Shown: piece by piece, positions 12,240 to 22,380 of the stretch
How the letters are laid out: every line of letters starts with the position of its first letter
How positions within the stretch are numbered: position 1 is the first letter of the stretch
From: Delphinapterus leucas
Lineage: Eukaryota; Chordata; Mammalia; Artiodactyla; Monodontidae
Direction: 5' to 3'
Assembly (NCBI RefSeq): GCF_002288925.2
Contig: NW_022097996.1
Span: 8,006,451 to 8,070,450, forward strand
Length of the DNA: 64,000 bases
Translations under genes and position numbers: made by a program
Notes under the pieces: generated by a model
Told to the model about the DNA's origin: nothing
Database searches by the model: none
Seen by the model: only the letters and a program-made list of their open reading frames with translations

Positions 12240-12425
12240 TTCTTGGTCAATGATTCTCAAACTTGTGTGCACCAGAATGACCTGGAGAACTTAAACACAG
12301 ATTGGTGGGCCTTATCCCTAGGTTTTTTGATTTAGTACATTTGGATTGGGGACTGAGAATTTGCATTTTTCCCAAGTTTGTGGGTGATGCCAGCCAGTGC
12401 TGCTGGTCCAGAGAGTGGAGATGGG
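12240..12425 (+). mobile_element. MER5-type hAT MITE
   Basis: 'atgattctcaaacttgtgtgcaccagaatgacctggagaactt', 'cacagattggtgggcc' and 'ggactgagaatttgcatttt', then 'tgatgccagccagtgctgctggtcc', follow the order of the MER5 (Charlie-derived, non-autonomous hAT) consensus. The terminal 'ttctcaaactt' side is recognisable and the far end is frayed. Confidence 0.85.
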
Positions 12426-12799
12426 CCCAGTCCCCCTTAAAGTGCATGGCCAGCTGATATCCAAACAAAATCAGGGTTTTGTTAGCAAGAGGTGAGGCGG
12501 GGCAGTGTGAGGTAGGCAGTTATCCATTTCTGTCACCGTCTAGATCAGCATTTCTCCTAGATGTTGTAACACTGAAGTGTGGTTGTTACTGTGTACAGAA
12601 TATATTATCATTAGTAAACTAAGATTTGAGAATGACTTACTTAAATCATACGGAGTAGATCAAGTAGATTCAAGATAATGGTTGTTACTCTCTGACATAC
12701 TTTCTTGATGGAGGAGAGGACAGGATGGCCATTCAGTGAGGGTACAGAGAATATACACTTTTGGTAGTATCAATATATAGTGCCTATTAATAAAAGATG

Positions 12800-12995
12800 A
12801 CAATGATAGTTAATATTGTATTAACTACGTTTAGACATCACACTGATTCATTAGGTAGGGACTGGTAATATCCACATTTCACAAGGCAGGAAACTGAGGC
12901 ACAAAAAGGCTAAGCAATTTGCCTAGTGTCATAGAGCCAGTTAATAGTAGAGTGGGGCTTCAAAACCCTGCAGTTTGGCCTCACGACTCCATACT
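12800..12995 (-). mobile_element. MIR SINE, reverse orientation
   Basis: 'attcattaggtagggactggtaatatccacatttcacaaggcaggaaactgaggcacaaaaaggctaagcaatttgcctagtgtcatagagccag' parallels the reversed MIR core, and 'tggggcttcaaaaccctgcag' the region near the tRNA-derived end. Confidence 0.88.
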
Positions 12996-12999
12996 TTTA

Positions 13000-13535
13000 A
13001 CCATATGTTCTACTGTCAGGTGGGGCCTCTGATGCGGGAAGGGGAAGGCTTGAGACGTTTATTTTATATTTTTGGCTTGTGTCAGTATGGTGAGATTAGT
13101 GTGGTGGTAATTATTCTTTCCCTCCATTCCTTCCTTTTCTCCTGGTTCACCTCTACCTGTGTTTGTGTAATTGATACATTTGAGCATAAGTGCAGGACTT
13201 AAAACATTGTGTTAGCAATGTCTGCCATCTATAGATTTTACAAACCTGCCTTCTTTGTCTTTTTGCACATACTGGGGAGAAAGATAGGAAAGGATAGAAA
13301 GTAGGTAGGATTGAGCACAGAGACCTATGGTTAAACGCTAAGTTTTTGTTGTTTTTGTTGAATGTTATGGTGTGGAGGCTAATTATCTTCATAAGAGCAG
13401 TTTTGTTGGTCAGTCTTTATGGCAAATAATGAACTAAATACAAAGGTTTTAAGCTGCTTCAGAATTGTTGGGAAAGCTAAAGAAACTCTAGGCCAAGCTT
13501 CTAGGCACAACTCCCAAAAGCAGAGTGAAAAACTG
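13000..13535. other. non-coding stretch, no recognised element
   Basis: Nothing supported beyond short chance open frames on either strand. Confidence 0.45.
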
Positions 13536-13539
13536 AGCT

Positions 13540-13900
13540 TGCCTCATTGCTTGTCATGCCCTGCTTAGCACTTTAGGCTGAAGCCCTACTGAACAACTGG
13601 CCATGTTCTCTCACTTGTAGGTCTTTGTGTAGGCTGTTCCCTTTGCCTGGTACGCTCAATCCACATTCTCTTGGCAAATGCTTCCCATCCTTCAGATCTC
13701 ATTGTAAACTTTACTTAATTTTCCTGATCCTTCCGCCTTACTCTCCCTCAGACAGCCCAGTGCTCCTGCTCTGGCCCCCATTGCACCCGCTATCCCCCTG
13801 TCGTGGCACCTAAGCGTTTATTATCGTTTGTTGGTCTGTCTTTCCCCGCTCATTGTGTTGTAGTGCATTGTGATGCTTGAATGTAGAGAGTTGAATGGTT
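13540..13900 (+). mobile_element. L2 LINE 3' fragment
   Basis: 'aggctgttccctttgcctggtacgctc', 'tcttggcaaatgcttcccatccttcagatctcattgtaaac', 'ttcctgatccttcc' and the pyrimidine-rich stretch that follows match the forward L2 3' region ('ctgcctggaatgct ... cttcaggtctttgctcaaatg'). Confidence 0.8.
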
Positions 13901-14164
13901 CAGATTTTAAATGTCACTAATTACACATTTGAAGCTTCATTATCAAGAAATAGATGCCAATCACTAAGTTCTAAGTTGTAATTTCTAATTTTCATAATTA
14001 TAATTGACAGATTTTTGCTTTGGTTTGAGTAAAACACTCCTTATGGCATGTCTAATGTAACTTAATGGAGATTGGACAGCTGATCTGTTAGCTAATAGTT
14101 CTTTGAAGTTTGGAGACTGTGAATCTGAGAAGTTTGTAATTAGGTGAAACTAGACTCTTAAAAA

Positions 14165-14890
14165 ATAAGCTTTTTATTTTTGAATAATTTCAGGTTTACA
14201 GAAAAATTTTAAAGAAAGCACAGAGAGTTCCCATATACTCCTCACCCAGTTTCTTCCGTTGTTAACATCTTACACTATCCTGGTACGTTTGTCCCAACTA
14301 AGAAACCAGTGGTGTACATTACTATTAACTAAACTCCAGACTTCATTTGGATTTCACCAGTTTTCCTATTTGTATCTTCTCTCTGTTGCAGGAGCCAGTC
14401 CAGGGAAGCAAATTGCATTTTGTTGTCACATCTCCTTAGTCTCCTTTGGGCTGTGACAGTTTCAATATTTCGTTGTTTTTCGTGACCCTGACAGTTTGGG
14501 AGAGTACTGGTCAGGCATTTTGTAGACCGTTCCTCAGTTTGGGTTGGTCCGATTGTTTTGTCATGGTTATCCTGAGGTGATGGATTTTGGGAAAGAATAC
14601 TAGATTTTTTTCAAGAAGGAGTGAAATGCCCTTCTTGACATATTGTATCAAGGGGCTCTGATGCCTACACTACAGCATGGGTAAGGTTAACCTTCATCAC
14701 TAGTAAGGTGGTGTTTGCCAGGTTTCTTCACTGTGACGTTACTCTTTTTCTCTTTTGCCGTTCTGTTCTTTGGAAGCAAGTCACTAAGTGGCCCACCCTC
14801 AAGGACTGTGTGAGCACATGTGCATGGGGGGATTAAGCTCCACCTCCTGGAGGGGGCAGTGATGACATGTTATTTAGAATTCTGTAAGCA
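14165..14890 (-). mobile_element. L1M 3' UTR fragment, antisense
   Basis: Characteristic order of a reversed L1M 3' UTR: 'ataatttcaggtttacagaaaaattttaaa', 'cagagagttcccatatactcctcacccag', 'gttaacatcttacac', 'ttaactaaactccagacttcatttggatttcaccag', 'ttgtcacatctccttagtctcc', 'gagtactggtcag', 'tcaaggggctctgatg', 'tggtgtttgccaggtttcttcactgtgacgttac'. Confidence 0.88.
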
Positions 14891-14972
14891 AGATTTGTTT
14901 CTTCTCTCCCCGCAAATAAATATTTAGATTCATCACTGTGCAGTCACTTTGCAAGTATATTGATGACAATTT

Positions 14973-15030
14973 TTTTTAAACATCTTTATTGGAGTATAAT
15001 TGCTTTACAATGTTCTGTTAGTTTCTGCTG
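14973..15030 (-). mobile_element. 58-bp truncated L1 with perfect 17-bp target duplication
   Basis: The insert is a T-rich start followed by 'aaacatctttattggag' and 'ataattgctttacaatg', then 'ttagtttctgctg'. This is the extreme 3' end of a cetartiodactyl L1 in reverse orientation. The sequence TATATTGATGACAATTT occurs exactly on both sides (14956-14972 and 15031-15047), which proves retroposition and fixes the insert length. Only the last ~60 bases of the L1 were copied. Confidence 0.95.
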
Positions 15031-15047
15031 TATATTGATGACAATTT

Positions 15048-15570
15048 AATAGACACTTAACGGGTCTCTGCTGTGTGACAGGTACTGTGCTAATTTAGGG
15101 GGAAGTATTTTTAAATTCTTTGGAGTCACATGCCTCTGTGAGAAACTGATAACTGCTATAGACTTTCTCTCCAAAAACAAAAGATATGGGAAATTTTGCA
15201 TACAATTTTAGGGGTTTCACAGATCTTTGACTTCCTTTAAGACAGTCTCTGCCTTCCAGTAATTCAGTTCAGCTGAGGAGACAGGCAGGCAAGAAAATAG
15301 AATATGATGTGTTGCCTGCTATCAGGGAAGTCTGAGTTAAGTGTTTTGAGAACGCAGTTAAAGGAGTAGTTTTATTGGGGTGAGAGGCTGGGGAAAGTTA
15401 CAGAGAGGGAGGAGATGCCATTTGAGTTTGGGCTTGAAGAATGAGAAAGGGTTAAATGAACAAAAGGTTGGAAAAACATTCTAAGCAGCGGGAACCCAAG
15501 GAGCAAGACCTATGCAGAAATGCATGGTGAGGATTTAGGTCTTGCCACCGTATAGCTAAAAGCGGGAGGT
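15048..15570 (-). mobile_element. L2 LINE 3' fragment, antisense
   Basis: 'tctctgctgtgtgacaggtactgtgctaa', 'cagtctctgccttccagtaattcagttcagc', 'gaggagacaggcaggcaag', 'ggaggagatgccatttgagtttgggcttgaagaatga' and 'cattctaagcagcgggaacccaaggagcaag' match reversed L2. The L1 described at 14973-15030 inserted at or near its start. Confidence 0.82.
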
Positions 15571-17009
15571 AGGTGGGCTAGATATAAACTTGGAGTGGTA
15601 GGAGAAGCTCTAGCTGGGAAAGAGACTTGGGTAAGTTTCTGTTTATAAATCTTGAAATGTCTAAATGACTGTGTAATGGTTTTGTCCATAAATTATTTTC
15701 ATCTTCAGTTTTATGGCTCAGTAATTTACTACTTCACTTGCGTCATGCATGTATGATTAAGGAGTGAGTAGGAGGTGAAGAAATGCAGACCACTTTCTCA
15801 AGATGTTTGGATATAAAGGGACTTGAGGAGGGAGAGAGCTAGAAGAGATCATGGGGTCCAGAGAAGTTTTATTCAAGTTGGGAGAGACTTGAATGTATTT
15901 AAATAAAAGGAAGGAGCCAGTAAAGAAGGAAAGAGGGTGATTGAAATAGGCTGCTCAAAAGGTAGGAGGGTTGATCCAACGCCGAATTGACACTTGGCAT
16001 CAGGAAAGAATGGGTAAATAATCTAATTTGTAATGAATGGCTTGCGTACATTGTATTTAGAACTATCGGACTTATATAAGACTTACAGTTGGCTTATAGG
16101 TTTGGGCTGTGGCCTGACCTACTATCTTGCTGTTATTGTATTCATTGTGTTCATTTAATTCCTTTTCTTTGCTAGGTTCTGGTGATAGGAGAATGTATCA
16201 GAGAGTCCATGCCCTTGAACTTAGTTGAGGTCATTAAGGATATAGGACAGATATATGAAAGGATCAAACATAAATATAAAGTGAGAACTTCCACAGTTCT
16301 TCCTCATGCTTTGGGCTGTAGGCTTTGGCCAGAGCAATCACTCTTCATTTTTTTTTCAGGGTGTGGGGAAAATGAAGTTGGGGTCTATGGTAGTTTATCT
16401 TGTTCTAAATAGTTTCTCATTTAGAAGTGAATTCAGCTGGTTCTACACTTAGTAAATCCTTGCTGGGCATTTTTCTTTTACTCTTAGATAATTTTAACTA
16501 TAAACTATGAAGAGGATTAATTTTTATGGTGACCTGTTTTCTTTGTTTTAACTTAGGCCACAATGTTAATCGCTAGTTTTTAATCTCATAGATACTATTT
16601 ATAAAGAAATCAGCTTCTTATGAGGGAAATTCTTCCTAAGTAAATCATTAAAATTTAGCACATGTTTGAACATAGATTTGACCCTATGCTTAACAAAAGG
16701 AGGTTTTTTGGTTGCCCTTTGGGCATGGTATTAATTGACTTCAGAAATTAAAATGAAACTTCATTAGGTGGCCGTTACCGTTACTCTTGCATTTATATTC
16801 TTTCTGCTCTGAATCCTTAGTGAAAACATATGCTCTTTAAAGACTCAAAAATTGTATACTGGTTTTATTGTTACAAACCTGTGTAGTATTTTAATGACAA
16901 ACTTTCACTTGAAAGAAACCTCTTTTGTGAGGGATTCTTGAAAAGAAATTTTAATAAGATTATATAATTAGTACTAATAATGGACTGAAGCCTTTAAGGT
17001 CAGTATAGT
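15571..17009. other. non-coding stretch with a weak L2-like patch
   Basis: Around 16140-16260 the sequence 'ttgctaggttctggtgataggagaatgtatcagagag.ccatgcccttgaac' resembles reversed L2 ('gctaggtgctggggatac...ccctgccctc'). The rest is not recognised. A 76-codon frame that overlaps this patch (16182-16412) is therefore unlikely to be a gene. Confidence 0.45.
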
Positions 17010-17630
17010 TTATGCTTCTAGACTCAATTCATTCAGCAAAATATGTGCAGAAGCACCGTGTACATAGCAGGGGATAAGAAAATCATGGTTTCTGTCTCAA
17101 GCTTCCTGTCGAGCGGAGACAAATTGAACAAGAGTAGTCGGTGCTGTGAGAGGTGGGTTGTCTGATGTGGGCACGTGTGGCTGTTATTACTTCGTTTGTG
17201 CCAGCAAAGACCTCTTTGGTACTGTGAAATCTGCAGCCTGAGGGATGGGTAGAGTCTGGCGGAAGAGTGGGGGAAGGATGTATGAGGCAGAGGGCGCAGT
17301 TATGAGGGAGGGACCGTGCCTGGGGAGAGTGGGGTTCCTGTACAAGCAAACCCAGAAAGCTGAAGTGTACGTATGCAGGGGGAGAGCAGGACATGGTGAC
17401 TAGGGCCACATGGTGAGGGTCTTGTAAGGACTTTGGCTTCATCCTAAAGGCTCCAGAAGGCCATTGCTGGAAGAAGATCAGGTTCTTTTATTAAGTTTTG
17501 GGGAAGATCACCCTGGAGTGGAGTGGAGCGGAGTGGAGCAGAGATTGATGGGAGGTTTGAGCAGATGTGGGGAGGCCAGTTAGCCTTGTGTAATGATAGT
17601 CTGCAAGGGGTGATGTTGGGTGCTTTGTGA
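17010..17630 (-). mobile_element. L2 LINE fragment, antisense
   Basis: 'attcattcagcaaaatatgtgcagaagcaccgtgtacatagcagg', 'tggtttctgtctcaagcttcctg', then 'ggacatggtgactagggccacatggtgagggtcttgtaaggactttggcttcatcctaaaggctccagaaggccattgctgg' and 'agatcaccctggagtgg' follow reversed L2 from the 3' UTR into ORF2. A reverse open frame of 119 codons lies here but is interrupted relative to the LINE protein. Confidence 0.82.
17515..17543. repeat. short GGAGT-type pentamer repeat
   Basis: Five to six imperfect tandem copies of GGAGT/GGAGC occur inside the L2 remnant. This is probably local slippage. Confidence 0.8.
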
Positions 17631-17639
17631 GAATTAAGT

Positions 17640-18690
17640 ATTAAACTCTCTACTCTGAGAAATCACTGAAATAGGTGGAAAACTGCATACTTGTGTAAAA
17701 CAAACAGCATGTGCCTCTTTTCAGAAGTATAAAGCTTTAGGTAGTGTGTATAGTTCTTGAATCTCATTTAAGGATCCTGAATTCCACTAAAGATCTGTAT
17801 CCTAAAGATAGTACACGACTCTTGTGAAGTCTTTCATTTTTTTTCCCTCGGAGGGGGCGGGTGTCCCTTGTTTATTTGATTTTTTTAATGAAACTTTAAT
17901 GTTCAAATTATAAAGTCTTTGGTCATACTGATTTAAAAACAGATTTTTCTTTTCAGTTTTGAACATATCTGACTACCACTCTGGAATACTTGACCCTTAA
18001 TTAACTAGTAGGGCAGGGAATTCAGTCTGCCCAGATGTTAAATAGTGCTATTTAAAATTTGGAAGCCCGAAGCAAGACAAGGCTGAGGTGACTATAGCCA
18101 AGCCAAGCAGCCTCTTTTTGAGTAATAAAATAAGCTTGTTAAATGAGCGCAGTTCCAGGGAGTATGTCGAAGACTGGAGAAGCAGGTGCCAGTAGTTGGG
18201 GGCCTCAGGATGAAAACATGGGCCTGGCCAGAAAATTCTTAATTGTTTTCATCTCTTATTGCAGCTCAGATAAATATGAGGCTGTGCCTGTAGAAATCAT
18301 TTGTATTCCCTATTTGTCTTTCCCTTCCAGGAGGAGTAGAAACTTTATATAGCAGGTTTATGAGAATATGATAAGAAAATTTTGGGGTTCAGTTTTGAAC
18401 TTCTCTTACTGAGAAGACTTGAAGAGAAGGATTGAAGCAGTCAGTGGAGAGAAAAGAAGACAGAGGGCATGTGCTTTCATTTTCTCTTAAAGAATGGGAT
18501 GATAGCCCATATTTATAGGCAGAGAAGGAACCAACAGAAAGGAAGAGATTACATGTACATTAGAAACTCTTTTAATTTGCAAGAAAACTGCAAAAACACA
18601 CTGACTGATACCCTCCCGGAGTTAGCCAACTGCACAGTTTGAGGGCACAGTCCCCAAGACAGCCCTTACTTCTGACACCAATTGTGAATT
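17640..18690. other. non-coding stretch, no recognised element
   Basis: I recognise neither a gene nor a repeat. It ends at the insertion site of a CHR-1 SINE. Confidence 0.45.
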
Positions 18691-18701
18691 CATGAATTTT
18701 A

Positions 18702-19021
18702 TTTTATTTATTTTTAAAATTAATTAATTATTTTTCGGCCTGCGTTGGGTCTTTGTTGCTGCGCTTGGGCTTTCTCTAGTTGTGGCGAGCGGGGGCTACT
18801 CTTCATTGCGGTGTGCGGGCTTCTCATTGCGGTGGCTTCTTCTCTTGTGGAGCACGGGCTCAGTAGTTGTGGCTCACGGACACCAGAGTGCAGGCTCGGT
18901 AGTTGTGGTGCACAGGCTTAGTTGCTCTGCGGCATGTGGGATCTTCCCGGACCAGGGCTCGAACCCATGTCCCCTGCATTGGCAGGCGTATTCTTAACCA
19001 TTGGGCCAGCAGGGAAGTCCC
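18702..19021 (-). mobile_element. CHR-1 SINE, reverse orientation
   Basis: T/A-rich start, 'tttttcggcctgcgttgggtctttg', repeated 'gtagttgtgg' units, and the reversed head 'cttaaccattgggccagcagggaagtccc'. Flanking copies AATTCATGAATTTTA and AGTTCATGAGTTTTA (two mismatches) are the likely target duplication. Confidence 0.92.
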
Positions 19022-19033
19022 AGTTCATGAGTT

Positions 19034-20090
19034 TTAAATTACATGTCATTCTGAGTGATGAAATCTTGTGCCATACAGCCAGGGACACGAAGCATCCCTT
19101 TGTCCAGTGTATCCCGTCTGTTAGTCACTCAGTAGCCGTCTTGGTTATCAGACCAACTGTCGTGGTATCCCAGGGCTTATGCTCATGGGATATGACCCTT
19201 ATTTTACTTAGTAATGACCCCAAAGCGCTAGAGTAGCAATGCTGGCAATTTGGATGTACCAAAGAGAAGCCATAAAGTGCTTCCTTTAAGTGAAAAGGTG
19301 AAAATTCTCAACTTAAGGAAGGAAAAAGAATCATATGCTGAGGTCACTAAGATCTTCAGTAAGAACAAATCTATTTGTGAAACTGTGAAGAAGGAAGAAA
19401 TTCATGCTGGTTTTGCTGTCACATCTTAAACTGCAAAAGTTGTGGCCACACTGCATGATAAATACTTAGATAAGGGACTTCCCTGGTGGCACAGTGGTTA
19501 AGAATCTACCTGCCAATGCAGGGGACACAGGTTCGAGCCCTGGTCTGGGAAGAGCCCACATGCCGTGGAGCAACTAAACCTGTGCACCACAACTACTGAT
19601 CCTGCGCTTTAGAGCCCGTGAGCCACAACTACTGAACCCGCATGCCACAACTACTGAAGCCCGCGTGCTTAGAGCCAGTGCTCTGCCACAAGAGAGGCCA
19701 CTGCCATGAGAAGCCTGTGCACCTCAACGAAGAGTAGCCCCTGCTCGCCGCAACTAGAGAAAGCCCACATGCAGCATTGAAGACCCATTGCAGCCAAAAA
19801 TTAAAAAAACAAAAACTATAAAAAAGAAAAGATGGAAAAGGCATTAAATTTGTACAATATTTTGAGAGAGACCACAACCATATAACTTTAATAAAAGTAT
19901 ATTGTTATAATTGTTCTATTTTATTGTGTTACTGCTGTTAATCTCTTACTGTGCCTAATTTATAAATAAAACTTTAGTATGTATGTACAGGAAAAAATAT
20001 TGTATATATAGGGTTCCATACTCTCCGAGTTTCAGGCATCCACTGGGGTTCTTGGAACATATCCCCTGCGGATAAGGGGGGACCACTGTG
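19034..20090 (+). mobile_element. decayed Tigger1 DNA transposon, internally deleted
   Basis: From about 19180 a broken frame begins MTPKR and continues through the helix-turn-helix region typical of the pogo/Tigger transposase (the family that gave TIGD1). The frame carries stops (a stop directly after MTPKR, another near 19425) and indels. After about 19850 the sequence jumps to the Tigger1 3' end ('caatattttgagagagacc', 'ttgttataattgttctattttattg'). It closes with the terminal inverted repeat side 'cccctgcggataagggggg', so most of the transposase gene is deleted. A CHR-1 SINE sits inside. The element is non-functional. Confidence 0.85.
19475..19827 (+). mobile_element. CHR-1 SINE inserted in Tigger1
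   Basis: The forward tRNA head 'ggacttccctggtggcacagtgg' is followed by a B-box-like 'aggttcgagccc', the repeated 'gccacaactactga' units and an A-rich tail. It interrupts the Tigger1 sequence, which resumes with 'gatggaaaaggcattaaa'. The target duplication is poorly preserved (AGATAAG/AGAAAAG). Confidence 0.92.
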
Positions 20091-20463
20091 TACAGTAAAC
20101 AGTACACATCTTTGTTATGGTTAAAGGAGGTAGACAGAATAAAAGAGAGGGGAAAACAATAAAGGACTTCAAGGTTGGAAGGAATTTTAAGTGATCATTC
20201 TGTTCAACTTCCTTTTTTCAGCTAGTCAGATATTCCAATTTAAGAAACAAGGTGGAATCAGGGAGGAAGTAACCCAATATGGAGGATGTGGGTGTAGAGA
20301 AGGAAGTCCTACCTAATTAAATTCACTTTCACCTTGTTTTCTACTTTTATATAAAGGATGAAACAGCAGTGGGTTTTTGAAAGATTTAAGCATAGGCATT
20401 CTGGAAATATTTTCATCTCATTAATTTTTTATATAGTTTTTCACATTACAGAAGTGTGATACG
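20091..20463. other. non-coding stretch, no recognised element
   Basis: The phrase 'ggaaggaattttaagtgatcattctgttcaac' near 20180 resembles the start of an old MIR-like repeat, but too weakly to annotate. Confidence 0.4.
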
Positions 20464-20518
20464 TATTGGGTTGGCCAAAAAGTTTGGTTTTTTCCATAAG
20501 GTGTTATGGAACCCAATA
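20464..20518 (+). mobile_element. miniature mariner remnant (cetartiodactyl type)
   Basis: It begins TATTGGGTTGGCCAAAAAGT, the known terminal repeat of cetartiodactyl mariner elements, and closes after only 55 bases with AACCCAATA, the start of the opposite terminal repeat. It has lost the AAACTTTTTGGCC part of the right end as well as the whole interior. The ends coincide with TA dinucleotides, as expected for mariner. Confidence 0.85.
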
Positions 20519-20599
20519 CTTACTTCAAAAGTAGAAGCCATTCTGGACATGAAATGTACAGAGCAAAAATTTCCCATAATTTCACCCTCACAGAAATAA

Positions 20600-20940
20600 C
20601 ACTATTAAAAGTTTGTTGAGTGACCCTCTATATTATTCTTACTCACTTTTATTAAAAATGGGAGTATACTATACATATCATGTTACAATTTGGTATTTTA
20701 ACTTAACATCTTGCATGCCTTTCTGTATCAGTATATATAGCTCTGATTATGTTAAATGTATATGTAAAATTCCATTGTGTTGTACATTGTGCCATAATTT
20801 GTTAATTCCTTATTGAAAATATTTAGTTGATTTCTGATGTTTTTATGAATGCAAAATTATACATATGAATACAAAAAGTTCTTCAGTGAACTTCTTGATA
20901 CATATTTACCTTTTGTACTTGTGTTAGTATTTAGTAGGGT
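20600..20940 (-). mobile_element. probable L1 fragment, antisense
   Basis: Phrases such as 'aacatcttgcatgcctttctgtatcagtatat', 'aaaattccattgtgttgtac' and 'tagttgatttctgatgtttttatgaatgcaaaattatac' resemble the reversed L1M 3' region. It is diverged and its limits are uncertain. Confidence 0.6.
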
Positions 20941-21370
20941 AAATATTTCTCTATCTCATGAAACAAACATAAAAAAACACTCTAAATAGGTACCAGTTTG
21001 CATATACTTCAAAGAAGTATTATCAGTCTTTTAATCTATTTAGTAGCCAAAATTTATACATTAATTTGTAGTCCTTGTTGAATTCAAGTGGCTTTTTTTA
21101 TGTTTCCGCTCAGTGAATTTTGACAAAGTGAGTACTCCCATGTGAGCAGCCTCTAGATCAAGAAACCCGAACCACAGAAATACCCTTGGTGACCCTTTAG
21201 TCACTAAAACTGCTCTTCATCTCAACTTAAATATTTTTCTGTGTTCTTGGTTTTTTACTTACTCCATCTGTTAAGGCCTGGAAGAAGTTTATTAGAAACC
21301 TTTATTGATGGATGATTTTATGTCCATTTCTCCTTTGTACTATTTAATGTGTAATATGCACATATTTAAA
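20941..21370. other. non-coding stretch between L1 fragments
   Basis: I see nothing nameable. 'gtgagtactcccatgtgagcagcctctagatcaagaaacc' near 21130 may belong to the neighbouring old L1. Confidence 0.4.
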
Positions 21371-22006
21371 TTTTTAACAGTTTCATTGAAGTATAATTGA
21401 CTTACAGAAAACTACACACATTTGAAGTGTGTAAGTTGATATGTTTTGAAATGTATATCCTCACCCTTGGGATCCACAATTAAGATAACCAACATATCTG
21501 TCACTGCCCATAATTTCCTTGTGCACCTTTGTAACCCCTTCCTGTCACCAAGCAACCACTGATCTGCTCTTTCACTATAGATTAGTATACCTTTTCTAGA
21601 ATTTTATGTTAATGAAATTATACACTATGTTTTCATTTCTGTTTGGTTTCTTTTACTCAGCATAATTATATTCAGATTCATCTATGCTGTTGTGCATATT
21701 AATAGTTCATTCCTTTTATTGCCCAGAAGCATTCCATTGTAGAAACCCTAGTGTGTCTATCCATTCATCTGTTGATGGATACTTGGGTTGTTTCCAGTTT
21801 GGAGCTATTACAAATAAGCCGTGAACATTTGTGTACAAGTCTTTGGGCTTTTACTTTAGGTGGTAAGTACCTAGTTGTGGAATGGCTAGATCATATGGGA
21901 GGTGTATGTTTAAGGTTTTAAGACATTGTTACTGTTTTCCAAAGTGGTTATACCATTTGGCATTAACATGAACTGCGTGAGGGTTACTGTTGCTTCATAT
22001 CCTTGC
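21370..22006 (-). mobile_element. L1M 3' fragment, antisense (part 1, left of LTR)
   Basis: 'tttcattgaagtataattgacttacagaaaactacacacatttgaagtg', 'ccaagcaaccactgatctgc', 'catctgttgatggatacttgggttgtttccag' and 'ttttccaaagtggttataccatttggcatt' are reversed L1M. The sequence stops at an LTR insertion and resumes at 22381 without loss. Confidence 0.9.
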
Positions 22007-22380
22007 TGGATCAGTTTGCTAGGGCTGCCATAGCCAAATACCATAAACTGAGGGACTTACACAACAGAAATTAATTTTCTCGTGGCTCTTGAGGGTGGAA
22101 GTGCAAGATCAAGGTGTTGGCAGGGTTGCTTTCTCCTGAGGTCTTTCTCCTTGGCTTGTAAATGGCTGCTCTGTGTTGCCTCTTCACATGGTCTTTTCTT
22201 TGTGGTCTTTTTTTGTGTCTAAATTTCCTCTTCTTATAAGGACACAGGTCAGATTGGATTAGAGCCCACCCTAACCTCGTTTTTAACTTAATCATCTCAT
22301 TAAAGACCCATGTATTCTGAGGTACTGGGGGTTAGGGCTTCAGCTTATGAAGTTTGGGACACACAATTCAGACCATAACA
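22007..22380 (-). mobile_element. MaLR-type (MLT1-like) solo LTR, reverse orientation
   Basis: This 374-bp block reads TGG...ACA on the plus strand. Its reverse complement begins TGTTATGGTCTGAATTGTG and contains the MaLR phrases 'tccttataagaagagga', 'accatgtgaagaggcaac' and a 'ttaatttctgttgtgtaag' end region. A 5-bp direct repeat CTTGC flanks it (22002-22006 and 22381-22385), as expected for this ERVL/MaLR group. It is a solitary ancient LTR in an older L1 and has no viral gene. Confidence 0.88.

Noticed and set aside
16182..16412. Possible exon: polypyrimidine plus TAG just before a 76-codon frame
   Set aside because: The sequence before and across the frame start resembles reversed L2 ('ctaggttctggtgatag'), and I see no matching donor site or domain.
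17515..17543. Satellite-like GGAGT array
   Set aside because: Only about six imperfect units inside an L2 fragment, too short for a satellite.
22007..22380. Retroviral gene remnants next to the LTRs
   Set aside because: At all four MaLR-like LTRs (22.0, 33.3, 37.0 and 39.3 kb) I see no gag, pol or env-like sequence beside the LTR. They are solo LTRs.
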